This document shows positions 56,824 to 64,000 of a stretch of 64,000 nucleotides of DNA, one piece after another (within the stretch, counting starts at the first letter, position 1; each line of letters opens with the position of its first letter). A program made the translations under genes and the position numbers. The stretch covers positions 1 through 64,000 of the forward strand of contig CAWDSF010000006.1 of the NCBI GenBank assembly GCA_963804885.1, read 5' to 3'. This stretch comes from PALSA-1004 sp963804885 (GTDB lineage: Bacteria; Pseudomonadota; Gammaproteobacteria; Burkholderiales; SG8-41). The notes under the pieces were generated by a model that had not been told where the DNA came from, ran no database searches, and saw nothing but the letters and a program-made list of their open reading frames with translations.

Positions 56824-58512
56824 CTAGCTCGGCACCCACGGTAGCGGCGCCTGCACTGCGAACTGCGTCTTCACGTCGATCACCGCCGGCAGCTCGGATC
56901 TCATCGCCGCTTCGAACGCTTTCCTGAAATCCTGCGGCTTGTCGACAGTGACGCCGAAGCAGTCGAACGATTGCGCGACCTTCGCGAAATCGGTTTCGCG
57001 GTATTCGTAGCATTCGCCCTTGCGATTCGGTTCGGCGCGTCCTTCGTAGGCGATGTTGAGGTTGCGCAGGCCCTGCGACAGGCAATGGTTGTTGTTGACG
57101 ATGGTGACGGTCTTGATATTGCGGCGGCGCGCCGTTTCGAGCTCGGGCAGGTGATAGAAGAAGCCGCCGTCGCCGGTGAAGCAGATCACGGGCTTGTCGG
57201 GCGCCGCGCATTTGGCGCCCAGCGACGCGGGGAACGACCAGCCGAGCGAGCCGGCGGCGCGGAAATATTGCTGGGCCGGATCGCGCAGATAGAGAAGTGT
57301 GCCTGTCCACAGCGCCGCATAGCCGGTGTCGGCGATCACGATCGCGTCTTTCGGCAGCACTTCGTTGAGTTCCTTGACAGAGGCGCTCGGGGCGCATCGG
57401 AATCTGCTCGGACGAGCGCGCTTTCTCCGCTTCGACGCGCCAGTCGTCGACGAACTTTTGCGTGTGCGCGAGCCAGTCGTCGTGCTTCATCGCGCCGGCG
57501 TCGCGTCGCCAGCGCCTCGAGCCCTGCACGCACGTCGGACAAGTATGCCGATCACGCCGGGATAGTTGCGGCCGATCTCGAGCGGATCGATGTCGATCTG
57601 GATGATCGCGGTGCCTTGTTTCGGCATCGTCCAGTTGGCCGTCGTGTGGTCGCTCGTATTGCTGCCGGCGTAGATCACGAGATCAGCTTCGGCGACGACG
57701 TGGTTCGCGCACCCGCGCCCATAGAGGCCGACCGCGCCGCGGAGCAGCTGTATGGTCTTCGAGCATCGCGTGCTTCGCGTCGAGCGTGACGACGACCGGG
57801 CGATTGAATGCGCTCGGCGAAACGCGCGAGCGCCGCGGATGCGCCGGAGACGATCACGCCGCGGTCGGCGACGATCACCGGACGCTTTGATGCTTTGATT
57901 GCAACGATCGCGCGTTCAACTGCGGCGGGATCCGGCGCGGGCCGGAATGCGGGAAAGCGCGTGTGCGCGTCATCCACGGTGAGATCGAACGTGCCTTCGA
58001 GTGGCGTCAATGCATCGCCCGTAAAGCCGGCGACGTCGAGATGCACCGGGCGCGGCGTGCCGGTGGTCGCTTCGCGGAAAGCGGCCCGGAACAGCAGCGG
58101 GATCTGCTCCTGAGCGCGTCGATGCGGCCGTGAAATTTCGTCACTGCCGCGTAGAGCGGGCCGTGATCGACTTCCTGGTACGCAGTTGCGATACTGATGA
58201 ACGCGCGACGTGGCGTCCGGTAATCGCGATCACCGGTGAGTGGCCGAGATAGGGGTCCTGCATACCTGCCGCGAGATTAGCCGCGCCCACCGACTGCGCC
58301 ATGCAGACGCCGGGACGGCCCGACACGCGCGCGTAGCCGTCGGCCATGTAGGCGACGGCTTTCTCGGAGTGGCCGAGGATGCGCGTGATGCCGAAGTCTT
58401 CCATCTCCGCGAGCGCGCGCCGCAGCACTGCGTCCATGAAAAATACGTGGGTGACGCCGTGCGCTTTGAGCAAATGCGCGACGAGCCGCGCGCCCTTCAT
58501 TTGTTGCGCCAT
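56824..58512 (-). pseudogene. ThDP-dependent enzyme (acetolactate synthase-like), multiply frameshifted
   Basis: Reading back from ATG 58512: MAQQMKGARLVAHLLKAHGV with GHSEKAVAYMADGYARVSG (catalytic Glu region), then ATAYQEVDHGPLYAAVTKF, VHLDVAGFTGDALTPLEG, VIIAGASAALARFAE-like central domain pieces, DIDPLEIGRNYPGVIG, and an intact last part with CFTGDGGFFYHLPELETARR and VNNNHCLSQG (GDG...N motif). At least five single-base changes are needed; one is an extra T near 57390, where correction gives RLVKELNEVLPKDAIV. All domains are present in order over the expected 560 residues, so error rather than decay is likely. Confidence 0.8.
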
Positions 58513-58817
58513 CTTCTCTCTCCCGGGTTTGTTGCCATCGAATGGTGCGAGTCCAACGCGGCGTCAGCCTCGCCCGCGAACATGCACTCGTTAAGCGCAA
58601 CGTCGCTGCGCGCGGTTGTTCATCGTTATCAGAGCGCAGAGCATGATTCGTGATTAGATAGCCTCGGCACGCTCTTCGACACGCGTCAAGAATAAAGACG
58701 ATTGCCCGCTTTGCTGTCTATTGTGTCGGATCATAGCGCAGACCAAGTTTCTATGATTAGATACACCGAAAACAAGACGGCTACGGGCGGCAGCGCAGCT
58801 AAAACCGGAGGACCACG
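58513..58817. other. 305-base divergent intergenic region
   Basis: It separates the divergent ThDP-enzyme and Bug genes and should hold both promoters. A GGGAGAGAAG ribosome site for the minus-strand gene lies just upstream of its ATG, and CCGGAGG precedes the plus-strand ATG. I see no gene or clear operator. Confidence 0.5.
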
Positions 58818-59784
58818 ATGTCGATGAACTGGATACGCATTGGGTGTCTTGCAACGCTGCTGTGCGCATTGCCGTGCTGGCGGCCGATGATTATCCGGCC
58901 GACCGATACGCGTGCTCGCCGGCGGCGCGGCCGGCGGCCCGATCGATATCATGGGGCGCGTCGTCGGCCAAAAACTTTCCGACATGCTGGGCCAGTCGAT
59001 CGTGATCGACAATCGCGGCGGCGCGGGCGGCACTATTGCCACCCGCCTCGCGGCGCAGTCGGTGCCTGATGGTTACACGCTTCTTGTGCAACAGCAGCCA
59101 GTATGTGGCGGCGGCGAGCCTCTACAAGAATCCCGGTTACGATCCGTTCAAGGATTTCGCGCCGATCATCAACGCGGGCGTGAGTCCCAATATGATCTTC
59201 GTTCATCCATCCGTCCCGGCGAACAATCTGCAGGAACTGATCGCGCTCGGCAAGAAACAGAAAGCTTTCGTACGGCTCGGCGGGCGCGGGCAGCACGCCG
59301 CATCTGACGGGCGAGCGGCTGCTGAAACTGATGGCGGGACTCGAGATTACGCACATTCCATACAGCAGCGCCGCACCCGCCATGCTTGCGGTCGCTGCTG
59401 GGCAGGTGCCGATCGGACTGACTGCGATGCCGCCGACGGTGCCGCTGATTAAATCGGGCAAGATACGCGGCGTCGCCGTGACGAGCCCGCGCGCATGCCG
59501 TCGCTGCCCGATGTCGGCACGGTGGCCGAGCAGGGGTTTCCCGGCTACGAAGATTACACGTGGATCGCATTTTTTGCGCCGACCGGCACACCCAAGGCGT
59601 ACGTGACGAAATTGAATCACAGCGATCACCGCTATCGTTGCGCAATCCGGATACGAAGGAGCGGCTCGCGGTGCTCGGCTTCGATCCGGTAGCCAATACG
59701 CCTGAGCAGTTCACCGAATACATCAAGGTCGAAGTCACGAAGTGGGCGAAGGTGATCAAGGATTCCGGCGCGCGCGTCGATTGA
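58818..59784 (+). pseudogene. Bug/TctC-family solute-binding protein, multiply frameshifted
   Basis: About 323 residues when mended. Pieces in order: signal MNWIRIGCLATLLCALP, AADDYPADPIRVLAGGAAGGPIDIMGRVVG, VIDNRGGAGGTIATRLAAQSVPDGYTLLV, YKNPGYDPFKDFAPIINAG, THIPYSSAAPAMLAVAAGQVPIGL, PDVGTVAEQGFPGYEDYTWIAFFAPTGTPK and a tail ending IKDSGARVD. At least six frame changes occur. Near 58880, 58910 and 59492 a base must be added, elsewhere one removed. The pocket motif reads PYSSAAP instead of PYKGAAP. Confidence 0.8.
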
Positions 59785-59815
59785 CCAGCACTTCAAGCAA
59801 GCACGAGATGTAAGA

Positions 59816-60584
59816 ATGGCGAAGTTCGACGACTACAGCCGCAGCTACCGCTTCATCAAAATGGAGCGGCGCGGCGGCATCCTGCAGATGACGCTGCATA
59901 CCGACGGCGGCCCGCTGCAATGGAATCTCGACGCGCAGGTCGAATTCGTGCGCGCGTTCACCGACGTCGGCGCCGACCGCGACGAATCGCATCGTCATCC
60001 TCACCGGTACCGGCAACGAATTCAGCGGCCCGCGGCTCGATCCGGACACGCCGTTCTTTCATGGCGCCAAGCTCACGCCCGGCGGCGTGCACGATGTGTT
60101 CGTCAACGCGCGCAAAATGGTCAACGCGGTGCTCGGCATCGAAGTGCCGATGATTGCTGCGGTGAACGGGCCGGCCAAGCGCCATGCGGATCTCGCGCTG
60201 ATGTGCGACATCGTGATCGCGGCGGACGACGTCACGTTCGAGGACACCGCGCATTTTCACAACGGCGGCATCGTGCCGGGTGACGGCATCAACGTCGTCT
60301 ACACGATGCTGATGGGATTGAACCGCGCGCGCTACCTGATGCTTACGGGGCAGGTGCTGAACGCACGGGAAGCCAAAGACATCGGGCTCGTCGCGGAACT
60401 CATGCCGCGCGAGAAGCTGCTGCCGCGCGCGTGGCAGCTCGCCGAGCAGCTCGCAAAAAAGAACGACATGCTGCTGCGCTACACGCGCATGGTGCTGACC
60501 CATCCGTTGCGCAAGCAGCTCGACGAAGGACTGCAGTATTTTCTGGCGATGGAAGCGCTGTCGACCCTGGACAAGGCGCAATAG
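59816..60584 (+). CDS. Enoyl-CoA hydratase/isomerase (crotonase) family protein (one frameshift)
   Basis: About 256 residues from ATG 59816. N-terminal MERRGGILQMTLHTDGGPLQWN, then after removing a surplus G near 59983 NRIVILTGTGNEFSGPRLD. The oxyanion-hole regions read FFHGAKLTP and AAVNGPAKRHADLALMCDIVIAADDVTFED; the second lacks the usual GGG of the family (KRHAD instead of GGGxE). Crotonases act on acyl-CoA thioesters, and some relatives hydrolyse C-C bonds of diketones. It lies between two Bug genes on the same strand. Confidence 0.82.
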
Positions 60585-60654
60585 CGGTGAATGCGGACGG
60601 GCGTCTGCCGGTGCAGGCGCCTTCCGAGCTGGCGAATCAACCCGGAGGACGTGC

Positions 60655-61618
60655 ATGAATATTTTTCGACGTTACGCGATTCTGATCTCGGCACTGTTGC
60701 CGCTGGCCGCGGGAGCGGCCGACTTCCCCGCGAAGCCGATCCGCGTGGTCGTGCCGTGGCCGGCGGGCGGCAGCACCGACACGCTCGCGCGCATCGTCGG
60801 CCAGCGATTGACCACGATTACCGGTCAGACCGTCGTCGTCGACAACCGTGCGGGCGCGGCGGGCACCATCGGTGTCGACATGGTGGCCAAGGCCATTCCC
60901 GATGGTTATACGATCACCATTGTCGAGGGGGCCCACGTCATACTGCCCGCAACGACCGCGCGGATGCCGTACGACCTCGCGCGCGATTTCATGCCGCTGA
61001 CGCTCATCGGCGTCTCGCCGCAGATCTTGTTCCTGTACACGGGTTCTCCGGCGAAGTCGTTCAAGGATTTCATCGCACTCGCCAAGGCGAAGCCCGGTGA
61101 AGTGACGGCCTCCCACACCGGCATCGGCTCGTTCACGCATTTGACGCTCGAACTCCTGCAGTCGCGCACGGGTACGAAATTCAACCAGGTCAGCTACAAA
61201 GGCGCAGCGCCTGCCATGATCGAACTCGCCGGCGGCCAGGTGCAACTCGGCATTTTTACGCTCGCGAGCGCGGCGGGCACGCTCAAAACCGGCCGCGTTA
61301 CGCCGGTTGCGATCATGGGCGACAAGCGCCTCGAAGCGCTGCCTGATGTGCCGACGCTCGGCGAACTTGGCATTGAAGGACCTGATCATCAACCAGTTCT
61401 GGGGTTATGTCGCGCCAGTGAACGTGCCGGCGCCGATCATTGCACGGCTCAACAAGGATCTTGTTGCCGCCATCGATCACCCATCGGTGCGCGAGCGGGC
61501 CGTCGATCTCGCCGTCGATGTGAGGACCACGAGTCCGGCGCAGTTCAAGTCTTATATCGCGTCGGAGCTGCAGCGCTGGGCGACGGTCGCGCGCGATGCG
61601 GGAATGAAGCCCGAGTAA
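60655..61618 (+). CDS. Bug/TctC-family solute-binding protein (one frameshift)
   Basis: About 321 residues. Signal NIFRRYAILISALLPLAAGA, then DFPAKPIRVVVPWPAGGSTDTLARIVG. Marks are VDNRAGAAGTIGVDMVAKAIPDGYTITIV, SYKGAAPAMIELAGGQVQLGIFT and RLEALPDVPTLGELG. An extra A near 61374 shifts the frame; removal gives LGLKDLIINQFWGYVAP. The tail is ARDAGMKPE. A CCCGGAGG site precedes ATG 60655. Confidence 0.87.
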
Positions 61619-61690
61619 ATCTTCAGCAGTGCGGGAAGCCGGCACAGCGGAAGACCGCGGCGCCGCAGGCACCGCGCTTCCGGGGTCACA

Positions 61691-62152
61691 TCAATAGCGG
61701 TAAATATTGTTTCCTTCGACACGCACGCGGTCGCCCGTGCGCAGGTCCATGATGTTTTCCTGGGTAACGGTCTGATACTGGCCGTTATCCATGCGCACCG
61801 TCACGCGAAACGTTTCGTGGTCGGCGCGCTTGCGGCTCTGGACCTGGTTGCCCGCGTAGGCACCGCCCGCGGCGCCTGCTATCGTTGCGACCGTGTTGCC
61901 CGTGCCGCCGCCGATCTGATGGCCGATAAGTCCGCCGATAATGCCGCCGATCACGGTGCCGGCGATGTTGTTCGGGTCCTTTTTGGCGACGACTTCGATC
62001 CGGTCGACGGTGCCGACGTAGGTGCTCTGCGATTGGTAGCCCTGGTCAGGGTATTGCTGCGAAGATTGCGATTGATATGGTTGATCCGCGCAACCGGCGA
62101 GGCCCACGGCCGCGGCGACACACACTGCTGCAAACACTGATAATTTATTCAT
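61691..62152 (-). CDS. Glycine-zipper outer-membrane lipoprotein (SlyB/Pcp-like)
   Basis: 153 residues from ATG 62152 (AAGGACC site). The signal MNKLSVFAAVCVAAAVGLAGC gives lipidated Cys21. A Gln/Ser/Tyr-rich linker (YQSQSSQQYPDQGYQSQ) leads to a glycine-zipper segment (IAGTVIGGIIGGLIGHQIGG...AGAAGGAYAGNQV), then a beta-strand domain (FRVTVRMDNGQYQTVTQ, RTGDRVRVEGNNIYRY). This order matches the 17-kDa surface antigen/SlyB group, envelope-stability lipoproteins. It is monocistronic. Confidence 0.88.
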   Translation of the reverse strand: MNKLSVFAAVCVAAAVGLAGCADQPYQSQSSQQYPDQGYQSQSTYVGTVDRIEVVAKKDPNNIAGTVIGGIIGGLIGHQIGGGTGNTVATIAGAAGGAYAGNQVQSRKRADHETFRVTVRMDNGQYQTVTQENIMDLRTGDRVRVEGNNIYRY

Positions 62153-62280
62153 GATGAGGTCCTTCTCCATTGGGTTGCAAGGCATCCATCAAACGCGGAT
62201 GCTCACTTGACGCAAGTCGGAGCATAGCGGCGATGCCGGTCGTTGTCTGTACGTTGCGCCACAGACGTCGCTGAACGGTC

Positions 62281-63216
62281 TTAACTACCTGCTTTAATTA
62301 TCTTCGGCCAGCGCGCCATTTCCGCGCGGATGAAAGCATCCGCTGCCTCCGGCGTGCCGCCGACCAGTTCGACGCCGTCGCCGGACAGGCGCGAGCGAAT
62401 CGCCGGATCGTTGAGCGCCTTGTTGATTTCCACGTTCAGCTTTTGCACGATTTCGCGCGGCGTGCGCGCGGGCACCATGACTGCGTACCACGCGCGAACG
62501 TCGAATCCGGGCAGCGCTGCTTCGGCCATGGTCGGCAGTTCCGGCGCGAGAGATGAACGCTTGAGGCTCGTCACCGCCAGCGCACGCAAGCGGCCGGCCC
62601 GCGCCAGCGCGATGCTCGTGTTGATGGTGTCGAACATCATCGTGACCTGACCGCCGAGCAGATCGACTTGCGCCGGCGCATTGCCTTTGTAGGAAACCTG
62701 GACGATATCGAGCCCCGCCATCTGGTTCAGCAGCAAGCCCGCCATCGACGGTCCGCCGCCTGTTGCGCCTGCGGCAAACTGCAATTGACCCGGACGCGCC
62801 TTGGCGAGCGCAATCAATTCGCGCACGGACTGCGCGGGCACCGACGGATGCACGACCAGCAGCAAAGGTATGTCGCCGATATGCACGACGCCGGAGAAAT
62901 CGTTCAGCGTGTCGTACGGCAGCTTCTTGATAAAGATGGGATTGGTTGCATGCGCCGAATACCCCATCATCATCGTGTAGCCGTCGGGCGGCGACTTCGC
63001 GAGCAGCTCGGTGCCTATCATTCCACTCGCGCCCACGCGGTTGTCGACGATCACCGGCACGCCCAGGCTGGCGGCGAGATACTGCCCGACCGTGCGGGCC
63101 AGGATGTCGACCGAGCCGCCGGCGGGCGATGGCGCGATCATGCGCATCGGGCGCGACGGAAATTTCTCGGCGGCTGCGGCAACAAAAGGACAAAGGGCGA
63201 TTCCAGCAAATGCCAT
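62281..63216 (-). CDS. Bug/TctC-family solute-binding protein
   Basis: Intact, 311 residues from ATG 63216, giving the signal MAFAGIALCPFVAAAA before EKFPSRPMRMIAPSPAGGSVDILARTV. The frame is open further upstream to 63294, but those codons translate the palindromic repeat, whose last base is one position before the ATG. No ribosome site is visible at 63216. Marks are VDNRVGASGMIGTELLAKSPPDGYTMMMG, VSYKGNAPAQVDLLGGQVTMMFD and LPTMAEAALPGFDVRAWYA. Confidence 0.88.
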   Translation of the reverse strand: MAFAGIALCPFVAAAAEKFPSRPMRMIAPSPAGGSVDILARTVGQYLAASLGVPVIVDNRVGASGMIGTELLAKSPPDGYTMMMGYSAHATNPIFIKKLPYDTLNDFSGVVHIGDIPLLLVVHPSVPAQSVRELIALAKARPGQLQFAAGATGGGPSMAGLLLNQMAGLDIVQVSYKGNAPAQVDLLGGQVTMMFDTINTSIALARAGRLRALAVTSLKRSSLAPELPTMAEAALPGFDVRAWYAVMVPARTPREIVQKLNVEINKALNDPAIRSRLSGDGVELVGGTPEAADAFIRAEMARWPKIIKAGS

Positions 63217-63217
63217 T

Positions 63218-63322
63218 AGCCGCAGATAAACGCAGATAAACGCGGATAGAGTCGGATTTCGGGCGCAATCCCTTTTGGCATTTTTAATTTTCATCTGCGT
63301 TCATCTGCGTTTATCTGCGGCT
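63218..63322. repeat. Palindromic intergenic repeat, copy 4
   Basis: Perfect arms AGCCGCAGATAAACGCAGAT (63218-63237) and its complement (63303-63322). It fills the whole gap between the Bug gene and the last gene of the window. Confidence 0.9.
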
Positions 63323-63341
63323 CAATAAAGTATTCGGGTTT

Positions 63342-64000
63342 TTAGGCGACGCCCGATTTCGACACCATGATTTGAAGGCTGTAGGTTTCCCGTGTCGATT
63401 GCATCCGCACATCCGTGCGCGCGCAGCATTTCGCCCGCGAGATAGGCATCGCATGCGCTGTCAAGAGCGGCGATGGAGATTCCCTCCAGCACGATGATCC
63501 AGTTCGGAATGATGGTGGGGCGGCCTTTTCTCTCTACTGGCACGATCGTGCTTGCGGATGGATCCGCAACTATCAGGTGGACGCCCGCGATTTCCGGTAT
63601 GGCGGCGAGCTTCACGAACGCATCGCCCAGATAGCGGTCGAGCTTGTCCGCCGCGCCGTCAGCAGGCTCGAAGCGCAGCGTCAGTGCGTAACCGCCGGTG
63701 CCGATGCCGAGCGATTTTTTCACGCGCGAGATCCCGCGCACGCTGTTTTTAACGAATGGCGTAGTGCGCTGCGTGAGCGGGCTGGGCGCATTCGCCTTGG
63801 CGAGATAGTCGGCACCCTGTCAGTACCGCGAGGTCGTCGACTTCGTAAAAATTGAAAAAATCGCGCTGCGCATCGACTGCGATATAGCGCCGCCCGCGCT
63901 GGAACCCGTTGATCGCGACCCGCCCGACCATGTGCTCGCGGCTGTGCCATTCGTAGTATGCGGCGCGGTGCTCCGGCGCCACGTCGCTCCAGTTGATCAT
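63342..64000 (-). CDS. Hypothetical protein, two frameshifts, possibly incomplete at its 5' end
   Basis: About 218 residues visible. It opens at the window edge with MINWSDVAPEHRAAYYEWHSREHMVGRVAINGFQRGRRYIAV, which resembles the paired dimeric alpha/beta-barrel repeat often written as WHxREHxxERVxIPGFxRGRRY. The second half (GYALTLRFEP...AIPEIAGVHLIVAD) looks like a second such barrel. One frame change lies near 63775-63820 and another near 63400, after which the tail reads ETYSLQIMVSKSGVA. The true start may lie beyond the window. Function unknown. Confidence 0.6.

Noticed and set aside
1..64000. Mobile elements, CRISPR arrays, tRNA or rRNA genes
   Set aside because: No transposase or integrase motif, no regularly spaced direct repeats and no recognisable tRNA or rRNA sequence were seen.

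Overview
The window is a GC-rich, densely coded stretch of a bacterial chromosome, most likely from a betaproteobacterium of the Burkholderiales type. This is inference from content: fourteen Bug/TctC-family periplasmic solute-binding proteins, a PEP-CTERM protein, CaiB-type CoA transferases and IorAB-type hydroxylases. I see no rRNA, tRNA, CRISPR array, transposase or phage gene.

Layout. 0-5 kb: end of a Bug protein, a PEP-CTERM protein, then a minus-strand Bug / hydroxyacid dehydrogenase / flavin monooxygenase group. 4.8-8.2 kb: a cupin lipoprotein and a three-part periplasmic GMC dehydrogenase (Tat-dependent small subunit, flavoprotein, cytochrome c). 8.3-16.3 kb: a plus-strand catabolic cluster (amidohydrolase, aconitase-type dehydratase in two subunits, HMG-CoA-lyase-like enzyme, CoA transferase, Bug, ThDP enzyme). 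16.4-24 kb: enolase-superfamily enzyme, DUF4124 protein, SDR, two Bug proteins around a hydroxyacid dehydrogenase, and a CocE/NonD hydrolase. 24-28 kb: an IorAB-like molybdenum hydroxylase convergent with an alpha/beta hydrolase. 28.2-34.8 kb: four consecutive Bug genes, an Asp/Glu-racemase-like protein, and an AtuA-like/DUF4387 pair. 35.2-41.7 kb: four tandem NMT1/TauA-like binding proteins translationally coupled to a SCO protein, a histidine kinase and a single-domain response regulator. 41.9-45.7 kb: TauD dioxygenase, Bug, DUF2798 and D-aminoacylase. 46.2-55.5 kb: a binding protein, hybrid histidine kinase, response regulator and sigma54 activator, followed by two near-duplicate promoter regions, each with a good -24/-12 site, driving an 88-residue membrane protein; the first copy also carries an OFA-family transporter. 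55.7-64 kb: three intact-looking or lightly broken Bug genes and one heavily broken one, a broken ThDP enzyme, a crotonase, a glycine-zipper lipoprotein and a partial hypothetical gene.

The two signalling loci are the most interesting part. In both, periplasmic binding proteins sit directly upstream of a histidine kinase with no permease gene. In the second, a complete path can be proposed from ligand binding through phosphorelay to sigma54-dependent expression of a transporter. Its activator carries a HisKA-like module without an ATPase domain ahead of REC, AAA+ and HTH domains.

Quality caution: about two dozen genes carry frameshifts. Most are cured by removing one base, a few by adding one, and they cluster in 2.46-3.47 kb and 56.8-59.8 kb. 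This looks more like sequencing or assembly error than decay, so single-frameshift genes are given as CDS over their full extent. A family of palindromic intergenic repeats (CACAGATAAACACAGAT type) occurs four times.
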